Counted from the stretch's first letter, positions 1 to 7,385 are shown. The stretch: DNA of 9,144 nt from DATESN01 sp035270785 (GCA_035270785.1 DATESN010000019.1:1-9144), one strand, 5' to 3'. A program made the numbers and translations. Notes: generated by a model not told the origin, from the sequence alone.

Positions 1-6
1 GTTAAT

Positions 7-49
7 AAATTATGCCTTTCAAAATGATAATTTTTGAAAGGCATAATTT
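7..49. terminator. Perfect 18-bp inverted repeat, probable terminator of the TetR gene
   Basis: The arms at 7-24 and 32-49 are exact reverse complements, separated by a 7-nt loop. The stem begins inside the last codons of the minus-strand TetR gene and contains its stop codon (complement of 19-21). The outer part of the stem is A/T-rich, so both strands end in a weak U-rich stretch and the element could work in both directions. There is no long uninterrupted T-run, so termination is inferred from position and symmetry. Confidence 0.55.
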
Positions 50-567
50 AATATTTGAGCCATTTCAACAGGGGACTCGATACATCCATTATTGATCCAG
101 CGTTTGATCATTTGAAATTCTCCATACAGAATATAATCATGAAAGTATAAACTATTAGCAATATGCTCGTCTGTAATCTTCAACTTGATTTTTTCTAAAA
201 TAGAGGGAAGGTATAATATTCGTTTTGGAAAGTCTGGATCAATATTAGAGTTAATAAGCATTTTGCATAAATCGAGATTATTTTTAAAAAAAGTGAGTAT
301 ATTAATTAAGATTTCTTCTTCCGCTACAACTTCTCCGTTAGAAGTTAACTGCTGTTCAACCTGTAAAATTAGGAGTTCTTCCATATCATGCAATAAGTCA
401 TACTGGGAACCATAGTGTTTATAAAAGGTGGAACGGTTTACATTAGCATGCTCACATAGGGCGCGTATAGATATTTTGTGAATGTCTTCTGTTTGTAATA
501 ATTCCAAAAGGCTTTCCCGTAGCAGTTGCTTCGTAATTTGCAATCTTCGATTATCTTTTTTATTCAT
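19..567 (-). CDS. TetR/AcrR-family transcriptional regulator
   Basis: This 182-residue protein has the size and layout of a TetR-family one-component regulator. The N-terminal DNA-binding domain covers about residues 8-55. Its helix-turn-helix at about 32-52 contains the family-typical stretch ISIRALCEHANVNRSTFYKH, in which STFYKHY marks the end of the recognition helix. Residues from about 60 on are an all-helical ligand and dimerisation domain that does not reveal the inducer. The start at 567 is the only good one, because the HTH begins soon after it. The upstream Shine-Dalgarno is weak (GGGCGG on the minus strand, 6-nt spacing), which suggests modest expression. The gene is divergent from the MMPL transporter gene, with a strong palindrome between them, so it probably represses itself and the transporter. 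The family call is secure; the target and ligand are inferred or unknown. Confidence 0.92.
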   Translation of the reverse strand: MNKKDNRRLQITKQLLRESLLELLQTEDIHKISIRALCEHANVNRSTFYKHYGSQYDLLHDMEELLILQVEQQLTSNGEVVAEEEILINILTFFKNNLDLCKMLINSNIDPDFPKRILYLPSILEKIKLKITDEHIANSLYFHDYILYGEFQMIKRWINNGCIESPVEMAQILNYAFQKLSF

Positions 568-624
568 TTTTTACCGCCCACTTTCTATCTATTTCCTTAG
601 TTTTCCTTACATTCATATCTTAAA

Positions 625-652
625 TATTTATTAAATAAGTATATTAAAGCAA
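625..652 (-). promoter_or_regulatory. Weak candidate promoter for the TetR gene
   Basis: On the minus strand TTGCTT (652-647) is followed after 16 nt by TAAATA (630-625), each matching the sigma-A consensus at only three of six positions. An alternative -10, TATACT (643-638), is a better hexamer but lacks a convincing -35. In either case the promoter elements overlap the palindrome at 642-680, so a repressor bound there would block TetR transcription. Confidence 0.3.
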
Positions 653-680
653 CACATTAGACTATTGTGTTGCTTTAATA
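642..680. promoter_or_regulatory. Large palindrome, probable TetR operator
   Basis: Arms 642-656 and 666-680 are perfect 15-bp inverted repeats carrying GCAACACA and TGTGTTGC. Inside the 9-nt spacer TAG and CTA also pair around a central A at 661. The whole 39 bp is therefore symmetric except for the 657/665 pair and the central base. It lies between divergent TetR and MMPL genes, downstream of neither, and no T-run follows it. This favours a protein-binding site over a terminator. Its length is at the upper end for a single TetR dimer and could hold two dimers. Binding by the adjacent regulator is inferred from position. Confidence 0.72.
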
Positions 681-687
681 GCCAAAA

Positions 688-704
688 AACCAAAACAGTT
701 GGTT
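688..704. promoter_or_regulatory. Small inverted repeat overlapping the MMPL -35 box
   Basis: AACCAA (688-693) and TTGGTT (699-704) are perfect inverted repeats with a 5-nt spacer. The right arm runs into the TTGAAA -35 hexamer (703-708). The sequence differs from the GCAACACA palindrome, so it would need a different contact mode or a second regulator. Six-bp arms in AT-rich DNA can arise by chance. Confidence 0.3.
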
Positions 705-731
705 GAAAAGGCAACACATGTATATTATAAA
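703..731 (+). promoter_or_regulatory. Sigma-A-type promoter for the MMPL transporter gene
   Basis: TTGAAA (703-708) is followed, after the preferred 17-nt spacer, by TATAAA (726-731). Both hexamers match consensus well. Transcription would start near 738, giving a leader of about 30 nt before the ATG at 770, which has AAGGAG at 758-763. The spacer contains a GCAACACAT half-site (711-719), so repressor binding there would occlude polymerase. Confidence 0.65.
711..719 (+). repeat. Third GCAACACAT half-site inside the MMPL promoter spacer
   Basis: GCAACACAT is an exact 9-nt copy of 649-657 in the left half of the large palindrome. No matching inverted half lies at the equivalent distance downstream, so this is a lone half-site. 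Its place between the -35 and -10 boxes makes it a plausible auxiliary repressor contact. Confidence 0.5.
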
Positions 732-769
732 TAATAAATAGAATTTGTCAAATAATAAAGGAGTACAAA

Positions 770-3445
770 ATGGAAAAAGTTGCAAAGTTTTTAGTAAAAA
801 GGCGGTATATTATATTTCTAATCGTTTTAATGATTACAATTTTTAGTGGAATTATGATGAGCAAGGTAAATATTATTACAGATATGACTAAATTTCTACC
901 AGATGATTCGGTAATGAAGACAGGTCTTGACATTATGGAAGAAGAATTTCCAGAGACATCTTTAGACAATACCATTAGTGTCATGTTTACAGGGATTCCA
1001 GATGATAAGAAGGAATCATTAAAGTTAGAATTAGGCAATTTAAAATATGTTGAGACAGTTAGTTATGATGTAGAAGACACACATTATAATAAAGATAATA
1101 AAACATTGTATGTATTAAATATCCCATATGACTATGCTACAAAAGAAATGGACAGTGTCGAAAGTGCTGTAAAAGATAGTTATAGTAATCAATATGATAT
1201 GATTTACAGCGTAGATGATGTAAATGGTGCGGAGTTACCATTATGGATTATTGGGCTTGCGCTTGTACTACTGATGGTAATTTTATTTATTATGAGTAAT
1301 TCATGGGTAGAGCCGTTTCTTTTTATAGTAACAATTGGTATTGCGGTAGTGATTAATATGGGTACCAATGCATTTTTAAGTGGAGTATCGGAAAAGACAT
1401 ATTCCGTTGCATCCATATTGCAATTGGTGTTATCCATGGATTACTCCATCATCTTAATGAATCGTTATCGCCAGGAGTTAAAGTTAAATGATAATCACTA
1501 CGAGGCTATGAAAAAAGCAATTATGGGTGCTTTTTCCTCCATTACAAGCAGTGCGGTTACTACCATAGTAGGATTGCTTACTTTATTATTTATGAGTTTT
1601 AAAATAGGCGCAGACATGGGTATCGTTTTAGCAAAAGGTGTTTTGATCAGTATGATTTGTATCTTTACGATTCTACCAACATTGATACTTAGCTTTGATA
1701 AATTGATTCAAAAGACTTCAAAAAAAGAGCTCCCTATTAAGATGGATATCATTGGAAGATTTAGTTTCAAATTTAGATATGTTATATTAGGTATATTTGC
1801 TGTGTTTTTTGTGGGTATGATATTTACTAAGGGAAATACAAAAATTGTATATACCATGGCAAAAGAAAATAAAATCTATGATGTTTTCCATAAAGAAAAT
1901 AAAATTATAATGCTCTATGATAATAGTGACGAAGCAGCCATAGATCAATTAATCACTGAACTTAAAACAAATGATGGTATGGAAGGCATTGTTACATATG
2001 CAAACTCCATAGGAAAACAATATACTGCAGATGAAATGAAAAATGTCATAGAGAATATGGGTTCGGAGACTTTGATGGATTCAAAGATAGAACTGGATTC
2101 GAATATGTTTGATTTAATCTATTATGAGTATAATAAAAAAGGAGAAATTGGAAATATTTCACTCCATGATTTTATTCAGTTTGTTCAGAATGATATTATG
2201 TCGAATGAAATGTTTTCCACCGAGTTTGATGAAAATAGCAAAGCACAGTTAAAGATGTTTTCATTATTTTCAAGTGTAGAAGAATTAAATAAAAGTCGTA
2301 GTAGCGCTGAACTTGGGCAGATATTTAATATGGACAGCACCATGATTGATTCCATGCTTGCCATGAGTGGAATGTCAACGATGAGCATTCAGCAATTTTT
2401 ACAGATGATTTCTACCAATCCAGCGATTGCTTCTTCCATAGCATCAACAAATCAAGAAGCCGCACTGCAAATGCAACAATTACAGATGATTATTACTGAT
2501 GTAATGCAAGAAAAAACATATAGTACGACAGAGCTAGCAGAATTATTTGGAAAAACCTCAGAGGCAATGAATGAATCTACCATGAAGTTATTATATACCT
2601 TATATTTTAGTAGCTATCATTCAGATAGTTCGTGGACGATGTCAATGAAAGAACTATTTGATTACACAGTAAATAATATGGCATTAAATGAGCAATATGC
2701 TAGATTTTTTGATAAAGATACAATAGAAGAATTAAATAATGCAAAGGGTGAAATAGACAAAGCAATTAAAATGTTAAAAGGAGAACAACATTCTCTACTT
2801 ATTATTTCAACTACCCTTCCTGTTGAATCAAAGGAGACAAATGATTTTATTGAGGATATAATGGCTAAATGTGATAAAGACTTTAGTTCCGACTATTATT
2901 TAATTGGTGATTCTCCATTCCAATATGAAATATCATTAACCTTTCATGATGAAATGAATAAGATCACGATTTTCACCGCAGTTGCTATTTTTATAGTTAT
3001 TTTAATTACCTTTCAATCATTCGTTATTCCTTTGATACTAGTTTTGACTATCCAGGCAGCAGTGTATGCAACCGTTGTTATTATTGGATTACAGGGATTT
3101 AGTATTAATTATATAGCGCTTTTGATTGTTCAAAGTATTTTAATGGGAGCAACCATAGATTACGGCATTTTATTTACCAGTTATTATCGTGAAAAACGTA
3201 AGTCAATGAAAATAAAAGACTCTCTAATCGGTGCATATAATGGTTCTATTCATACGATTCTCACATCTGGGTTGATCATGGTTGTCGTAACTGGTATTTT
3301 GGGATATGCATTTGATGATCCAACAATAGGGCAGATCTGCTATACAATTTCCATGGGGGCATCTTGTGCACTGATACTAATAGTTTTCGTTTTACCAGGA
3401 ATACTAACGGTGTTCGATAAACTAGTATGTAAAAATCATTGTTAA
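770..3445 (+). CDS. MMPL/RND-superfamily membrane transporter (12 TM)
   Basis: This 891-residue integral membrane protein has the two-fold RND layout. TM1 spans about 12-30, followed by an outside loop to about 155. TM2-TM7 fall at roughly 156-175, 181-203, 212-232, 256-277, 284-306 and 336-353. A long second outside loop runs from about 354 to 730, then TM8-TM12 follow at about 732-882. The two Asp-Tyr pairs typical of MMPL proton-relay helices are present, SMDYSI (D224-Y225) in TM4 and ATIDYG (D797-Y798) in TM10. The family moves lipids, glycolipids, peptides or hydrophobic drugs using the proton gradient; the substrate here cannot be read. The start has AAGGAG 6 nt upstream. The second loop is Met- and Ser-rich and contains internal repeats, listed separately. 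There is no partner membrane-fusion protein, as expected for a Gram-positive cell. The divergent TetR gene suggests induction by a toxic or signalling compound. Confidence 0.93.
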   Translation: MEKVAKFLVKRRYIIFLIVLMITIFSGIMMSKVNIITDMTKFLPDDSVMKTGLDIMEEEFPETSLDNTISVMFTGIPDDKKESLKLELGNLKYVETVSYDVEDTHYNKDNKTLYVLNIPYDYATKEMDSVESAVKDSYSNQYDMIYSVDDVNGAELPLWIIGLALVLLMVILFIMSNSWVEPFLFIVTIGIAVVINMGTNAFLSGVSEKTYSVASILQLVLSMDYSIILMNRYRQELKLNDNHYEAMKKAIMGAFSSITSSAVTTIVGLLTLLFMSFKIGADMGIVLAKGVLISMICIFTILPTLILSFDKLIQKTSKKELPIKMDIIGRFSFKFRYVILGIFAVFFVGMIFTKGNTKIVYTMAKENKIYDVFHKENKIIMLYDNSDEAAIDQLITELKTNDGMEGIVTYANSIGKQYTADEMKNVIENMGSETLMDSKIELDSNMFDLIYYEYNKKGEIGNISLHDFIQFVQNDIMSNEMFSTEFDENSKAQLKMFSLFSSVEELNKSRSSAELGQIFNMDSTMIDSMLAMSGMSTMSIQQFLQMISTNPAIASSIASTNQEAALQMQQLQMIITDVMQEKTYSTTELAELFGKTSEAMNESTMKLLYTLYFSSYHSDSSWTMSMKELFDYTVNNMALNEQYARFFDKDTIEELNNAKGEIDKAIKMLKGEQHSLLIISTTLPVESKETNDFIEDIMAKCDKDFSSDYYLIGDSPFQYEISLTFHDEMNKITIFTAVAIFIVILITFQSFVIPLILVLTIQAAVYATVVIIGLQGFSINYIALLIVQSILMGATIDYGILFTSYYREKRKSMKIKDSLIGAYNGSIHTILTSGLIMVVVTGILGYAFDDPTIGQICYTISMGASCALILIVFVLPGILTVFDKLVCKNHC
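2159..2794 (+). repeat. Three-fold internal protein repeat in the MMPL outer loop
   Basis: Three units begin at residues 464 (SLHDFIQFVQND), 539 (SIQQFLQMISTN) and 625 (SMKELFDYTVNN) of the transporter. They share a pattern of S, hydrophobic, x, polar, [FL], hydrophobic, x, [FYM], [VTI]. Units 1 and 2 also share a second block at nearly the same offset: SSAELGQIF starts 47 residues into unit 1 (residue 511) and STTELAELF starts 46 residues into unit 2 (585). Unit 3 keeps only the first about 50 residues. Unit spacing is 75 and 86 residues. The similarity was seen by eye at protein level and is too diverged to show in the DNA. The units are predicted helical, and Met is conspicuously frequent. 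Confidence 0.5.
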
Positions 3446-3462
3446 GAGTAAATGATTTTTTT
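3431..3462 (+). terminator. Probable terminator of the MMPL gene
   Basis: AAAAATCATT (3431-3440) and AATGATTTTT (3451-3460) form a 10-bp stem with a 10-nt loop that contains the TAA stop (3443-3445). The right arm runs into a T7 tract (3456-3462). Flanking ACTAGT copies at 3421-3426 and 3464-3469 extend the symmetry after a short internal mismatch. The stem is A/T-rich, so efficiency may be moderate, and some readthrough towards the GH115 gene is possible. Confidence 0.55.
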
Positions 3463-3501
3463 AACTAGTAAATAGCAATATCTAGTAAGATAATCTAAAA
3501 A

Positions 3502-3531
3502 AGAAATGTTATTATTTAATTAATAATTTCT
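3502..3531. repeat. Imperfect inverted repeat in the GH115 leader region
   Basis: AGAAAT (3502-3507) pairs with ATTTCT (3526-3531). After a 2-nt bulge TATTA (3510-3514) pairs with TAATA (3521-3525), leaving a 6-nt loop. It lies just upstream of the GH115 gene and could be an operator or a leader stem. The 3446-3551 region is extremely A/T-rich, and I see no promoter with two good hexamers in it; GATAAT (3489-3494) is a possible -10 with a poor -35. Confidence 0.25.
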
Positions 3532-3551
3532 ATCAAAAAATAAAAAGTGGC

Positions 3552-3558
3552 AAGGGAG
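3552..3558 (+). promoter_or_regulatory. Ribosome binding site that fixes the GH115 start at 3565
   Basis: AAGGGAG sits 6 nt before the ATG at 3565. An in-frame GTG at 3547 would lengthen the protein by six residues, but only A-rich sequence without a Shine-Dalgarno precedes it, and the AAGGGAG would then lie inside the coding region. The ATG is therefore preferred. Confidence 0.8.
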
Positions 3559-3564
3559 ATAGGT

Positions 3565-6432
3565 ATGATATTTGAATTGTATAAGAATGGCAAAGTAACA
3601 GATTTTTATGTAGAACAGGAAGCATATAGCGGAGTGTTTAAGATTGCTCAAAAGGTGTGTGAAGACATCTTTCTTGTTACAGGAAAAAAACCTTTGATTA
3701 AATCTTACATGAATACAGAAAACATGCTTATTATTGTGGGAACCATAGGTCGGAGCACCATATTAAAGAAGTTAGAAGAAGAAAAGAAAGTGAATTATTC
3801 TAATCTTCGTGAAAAACGTGAATGTTACTCCTTTACATTGGTTGAAAATCCCTTACCTAATGTTGCAAAGGCTATAGTGATTGCTGGAAGCGATAAAAGG
3901 GGAACAATCTATGGGTTATTTCATATCTCAGAATTATTGCATGTTTCCCCATGGGTTCAATATGCAGATGTATTACCTCAAAGGAAAGATGAAATCATAT
4001 TTACGGAGAAGGATCATTTTATTTCCAAGGAGCCATCCGTTAAATACCGAGGATTTTTTATAAATGATGAGTGGCCAGCGTTTGGAAATTGGACATTTAA
4101 GCATTTTAATGGATTTACTGCAGAAATGTACGATATGATTTTCGAGGTATTACTTCGATTAAAAGGAAATTATATGTGGCCGGCTATGTGGACATCTTCT
4201 TTTAGTCTAGACGGACCGGGGCTTAAGAATGCGGAGCTTGCAGATGAATATGGTATTGTCATGGGCAATTCTCATCATGAACCTTGCCTAAGACATAGTG
4301 AAGAATGGGATAAACTTCGTGGGGAAAATACGGAGTATGGAAACGAGTGGAATTATTATACCAATAAAGAAGGTTTGTTGAACTATTGGCGTGATGGATT
4401 AAAAAGAAGTGGCAAATATGAAAATGTGATTACAATTGGAATGCGTGGGGAACGAGACTCCTCAATGCTTGGACCAGATGCAACACTAAAACAAAATATT
4501 GATTTGTTAAAAGATGTTATCACAGAACAACGGAAACTGATAGCGGAATACGTTGACCCAGATGTGAAAAAGGTTCCTCAGATGCTAGCACTCTATAAAG
4601 AAGTTGAACCATACTTTTATGGAGATGAAAATACAGAAGGATTATGTACCTGGGAGGGATTGAATGGCGTTACTTGCATGCTCTGTGAGGATAACTTTGG
4701 TAATATGAGAACTCTTCCCACAATACAAAACTGTAATCGTGAAGGCGGTTGGGGAATGTATTATCACATGGACTATCATGGCGGTCCAATTTCTTATGAA
4801 TGGGTAAACAGCTCTTACTTGCCTAAGATTTGGGATCAAATGACAACAGCATACGAAACAGGAATTCGCGATATATGGATTGTAAATGTGGGCGATTTAA
4901 AGTTTCAGGAATTCCCATTAAGTTATTTTATGGATCTAGCATATGATTATGACCGCTATGGACAGTCTGCGGTGAATAAAACCGATGACTACACAAGAGG
5001 GTGGATACAACGTGAATTTTATGAAATATTTAATAAAGAAGAGCAAGAAATGTTACTTCAGGTATTCAAAGGATATACAAGATTAAACCATAATAGAAAA
5101 CCAGAAGCATTAAACAGTGAAACCTATCATCCGGTTCAATTTTCAGAAGGGAAGCGGGTATGGACGGAAAGCCAAGCAATATGTAGCAAGGTAGAGTTCT
5201 TACGTGAGTCCTTATGGAAGAAAGAAGATATATCGGAAGAAATAAAAGCTTCCTTTGTAGAATTGGTTTATTATCCCTCTGTAGCGTCTATGAATGTCTT
5301 ACAGATGCAAATTCAAGCAGGTTGGAATCATTACTACGCAAGATTGGGAGCCAAAATTGCTAATAAATATGGAGACAATATAAAAGCTTGCATTGAAAAA
5401 GATCGTCTGCTTACAAAAGAATTTAATGAATTATTGGGGGGTAAGTGGAGTCATCTAGCAGATTCAGAACATATTGGATTTACAAACTGGAACGATGAAA
5501 ATTGTCAGTATCCAATATGTATGACAGTGGAGGTGGCCAACAAACCACGTTTACTTGTGGGTTCGTTGGGAGAAGATATGTATACAAGCGGTGGTGATTG
5601 GACAGGAAAAACCGTAAGTATGAGACAATTCATGCAGGCAAATGTTTCAGAAGGTATTCTTCACTTATTAAATGCAGGAACTGGCGATATTGCTTATACC
5701 ATCCAATGTGACTGTCAAGGAGTTTGCTTTTCGAAAACGGAAGGTATTGTATGTGATGAAGAATTTATTGAGGTGAGGATAGATAAACAATTGGTAGAGG
5801 AGGCAACCTTTTTTGTGAAGTCAGAAGGTGGAAGAGTGAGGGTGAAAGTTTGTTCGGAGTATAAGGACCTTCCACCGGTAAGCTCTATGACATTTCTTGA
5901 GAATGATGGATATATCTCAATAGAAGCAGAGCATTTTAAAGATAAAACGGACTGCAATGAGGGCGGTTACCAGGTACTTACTGATTATGGGAAAACATAT
6001 TCAGGATTAAAGATTTTACCAACCACGTTAGATTGTAGAACATGTGAAAATGAAATTTCATTAAGTTATCATGTATACGTAGAACAAGCTGGCAATTATT
6101 TGCTCAACATATATAGTGCCCCAGTTAACCCACGTGTGATGAATGGTAAAATAGAAATTGGAGTAAAGTTCAACGAAGAAGTTGAGAAGATATTACCGGT
6201 ACTTACAAAGGATTATGTGGCAGGAGAATCTAGTTGTGGAGAATGGAGTCAAAAAGCACTAAACCAGATACAGATTACCTCAGAACAATTTTTGCTTAAA
6301 AAAGGTGAGAATGTACTGAAATTAATTGCAAAGGACCCGGGACTTGTTATTGAAAAATTAGTATTGGTAAGAGAAAATGTTAAAATGCCGTATTCTTATT
6401 TGGGACCAGTAGAAACCTTTTATACAAAATAA
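3565..6432 (+). CDS. Glycoside hydrolase family 115 xylan alpha-glucuronidase
   Basis: From the ATG at 3565 this is a 955-residue protein of normal GH115 length. GH115 enzymes remove alpha-1,2-linked (4-O-methyl-)D-glucuronic acid from xylose units, including internal ones, unlike GH67. Visible landmarks are the N-terminal domain ending in GTIYGLFHISE (113-123), the barrel opening with INDEW (166-170), the Trp-rich MWPAMWTSSF stretch, the GNSHHEP motif, MRGERDSS (from 293), YKEVEPYF (344-351), CEDNFGN (374-380) and GGPISYEW (406-413). The helical region carries EHIGFTNW (from about 635), the counterpart of the family's THIGYT-type motif. A beta-rich C-terminal domain begins near 781 (DGYISIEAEH). 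Acidic residues in the MRGERD, YKEVE and CED motifs are catalytic candidates; I cannot assign them further. The N-terminus MIFELYKNGK has no signal peptide, implying cytoplasmic action on imported oligosaccharides. The gene ends 17 bp from the convergent AraC gene. Confidence 0.93.
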   Translation: MIFELYKNGKVTDFYVEQEAYSGVFKIAQKVCEDIFLVTGKKPLIKSYMNTENMLIIVGTIGRSTILKKLEEEKKVNYSNLREKRECYSFTLVENPLPNVAKAIVIAGSDKRGTIYGLFHISELLHVSPWVQYADVLPQRKDEIIFTEKDHFISKEPSVKYRGFFINDEWPAFGNWTFKHFNGFTAEMYDMIFEVLLRLKGNYMWPAMWTSSFSLDGPGLKNAELADEYGIVMGNSHHEPCLRHSEEWDKLRGENTEYGNEWNYYTNKEGLLNYWRDGLKRSGKYENVITIGMRGERDSSMLGPDATLKQNIDLLKDVITEQRKLIAEYVDPDVKKVPQMLALYKEVEPYFYGDENTEGLCTWEGLNGVTCMLCEDNFGNMRTLPTIQNCNREGGWGMYYHMDYHGGPISYEWVNSSYLPKIWDQMTTAYETGIRDIWIVNVGDLKFQEFPLSYFMDLAYDYDRYGQSAVNKTDDYTRGWIQREFYEIFNKEEQEMLLQVFKGYTRLNHNRKPEALNSETYHPVQFSEGKRVWTESQAICSKVEFLRESLWKKEDISEEIKASFVELVYYPSVASMNVLQMQIQAGWNHYYARLGAKIANKYGDNIKACIEKDRLLTKEFNELLGGKWSHLADSEHIGFTNWNDENCQYPICMTVEVANKPRLLVGSLGEDMYTSGGDWTGKTVSMRQFMQANVSEGILHLLNAGTGDIAYTIQCDCQGVCFSKTEGIVCDEEFIEVRIDKQLVEEATFFVKSEGGRVRVKVCSEYKDLPPVSSMTFLENDGYISIEAEHFKDKTDCNEGGYQVLTDYGKTYSGLKILPTTLDCRTCENEISLSYHVYVEQAGNYLLNIYSAPVNPRVMNGKIEIGVKFNEEVEKILPVLTKDYVAGESSCGEWSQKALNQIQITSEQFLLKKGENVLKLIAKDPGLVIEKLVLVRENVKMPYSYLGPVETFYTK

Positions 6433-6449
6433 AAAGGATTGGTCATAAA

Positions 6450-7238
6450 TCATGGAGAAGAACTGTCTACATAGCCAATTGAATTAGAATGACGAAAAGC
6501 GGAAGGTGTAGAACCCGTGAACTTTTTAAATTGTCTATAAAAATGTTCAATATTGCGATAACCACAGTGTTCGGCAATTAAGGAAATGGGGTAAGTAGTA
6601 TATTTTAATTGATCCTGTGCTAATAAAATACGACTAGAAATCACATCATCCATACAGGATATACCAAACTGATTCTTATATATTAATTCCAAATACCCCG
6701 CACTAAGTTGAACTTGTTTGGCCATAATTGTAACACTCCAAGGAAATTGTGGTTGATTATGTATCTGCTTGCGAAGTAGTTGCAGATTATTAATATATGG
6801 TAAAACGTTAGTACAAGATACAGAATCATGTAATTTTGAAAATAGAATACTTAGTAGTAGATTCTGAGTTGTACTATAATCAGAATTATCACTAGAAGAT
6901 TCCCAGGCTATCATCTTAACTAGAGTATGACAGTATTGGGAATCTTTTAGTATAAAAGGAATACCACAAACAGGAAAAGAGGAAACATAAATTTCATCGG
7001 ACGCAAAGCGTATCCAATCATCGGAATAGGAACTTCCGCTGGCGCGATAATAAATTTTCTGATTAGGAGAAAAAAGGACTGCTGAGCCAGCAGGATATTC
7101 CTGAAACTTATTCTCTATCATAAAGATAGATGGCGTGTGTAGGAGAAGAAAAAGCCAGCAATCATGTCCCTCAGGAATGTCAAATATAAAATCAGCATTA
7201 TGCATGCTACTTAGTCCTATGTATTTAATCTGATTCAT
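6450..7238 (-). CDS. AraC-family transcriptional regulator
   Basis: This 262-residue protein has an N-terminal cupin-like sensor domain (about 1-145; the segment FQEYPAGSAVLFSPNQ is typical) and a C-terminal AraC double helix-turn-helix (about 165-252). The first HTH is around 167-194. The second carries the family signature CGYRNIEHFYRQFKKFTG followed by STPSAFR, ending near 249. The start at 7238 is preceded by GGAGGG on the minus strand with 5-nt spacing, a strong site. The gene is divergent from the GH39 beta-xylosidase and convergent with the GH115 alpha-glucuronidase. It is thus probably the sugar-responsive activator of the xylan genes, with a xylo-oligosaccharide or monosaccharide as likely ligand. 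Family assignment is firm; target and ligand are inferred from context. There is no room for a separate terminator between it and GH115. Confidence 0.92.
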   Translation of the reverse strand: MNQIKYIGLSSMHNADFIFDIPEGHDCWLFLLLHTPSIFMIENKFQEYPAGSAVLFSPNQKIYYRASGSSYSDDWIRFASDEIYVSSFPVCGIPFILKDSQYCHTLVKMIAWESSSDNSDYSTTQNLLLSILFSKLHDSVSCTNVLPYINNLQLLRKQIHNQPQFPWSVTIMAKQVQLSAGYLELIYKNQFGISCMDDVISSRILLAQDQLKYTTYPISLIAEHCGYRNIEHFYRQFKKFTGSTPSAFRHSNSIGYVDSSSP

Positions 7239-7275
7239 AATATCCCTCCGTTTTATTTAAAATAGGATATATCAT

Positions 7276-7304
7276 ATTATAATGGTGTATTTGCTATATT
7301 GCAA
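7276..7304 (-). promoter_or_regulatory. Promoter of the AraC-family gene
   Basis: On the minus strand TTGCAA (7304-7299) is followed by exactly 17 nt and then a perfect TATAAT (7281-7276). The leader to the ATG at 7238 would be about 30 nt. A perfect 10-bp palindrome, TATTGCAATA (7297-7306), covers the -35 box and could be an operator for autoregulation. Confidence 0.62.
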
Positions 7305-7353
7305 TAGTTATTATTTATATAGATATGAAGATAGGTTAGTATTTTGCGATAAT
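7290..7353. repeat. Pair of near-identical TTTGCNATANT direct repeats
   Basis: TTTGCTATATT (7290-7300) and TTTGCGATAAT (7343-7353) match at 9 of 11 positions and start 53 bp apart, close to five helical turns. They lie in the gap shared by the AraC gene and GH39, upstream of the GH39 promoter candidate. AraC-family proteins often bind directly repeated half-sites, so these are candidate sites. The match is short, and the region is A/T-rich. Confidence 0.35.
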
Positions 7354-7385
7354 AAATCATTGTTTTTTACGGGTTATCTATATAA
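7315..7385. repeat. 11-bp inverted repeat flanking the GH39 upstream region
   Basis: TTATATAGATA (7315-7325) and TATCTATATAA (7375-7385) are perfect reverse complements 49 nt apart. The right arm overlaps the likely GH39 -10 region. It could be a pair of regulator sites or a long-loop stem in DNA. The A/T bias makes a chance match possible. Confidence 0.35.

Noticed and set aside
185..415. Plus-strand open frame opposite the TetR gene
   Set aside because: It is fully antisense to a well-supported TetR gene, its product has no recognisable family, and it has no convincing ribosome binding site.
642..680. Large palindrome as a transcription terminator or RNA attenuator
   Set aside because: It lies upstream of both divergent genes, lacks a T-run on either side, and its half-site recurs at 711-719, which fits an operator better.
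3547..3564. GTG start six codons upstream for GH115
   Set aside because: No Shine-Dalgarno precedes it, while AAGGGAG sits at ideal distance from the ATG at 3565.
4642..4839. Minus-strand open frame inside GH115
   Set aside because: It lies opposite the most conserved part of the GH115 catalytic domain; the residues look like a shadow translation.
6416..6437. CCTTTT/AAAAGG hairpin at the GH115 3' end as a terminator
   Set aside because: The stem is 6 bp plus a bulged extension, A/T-dominated and without a following T-run on either strand; too weak to call.
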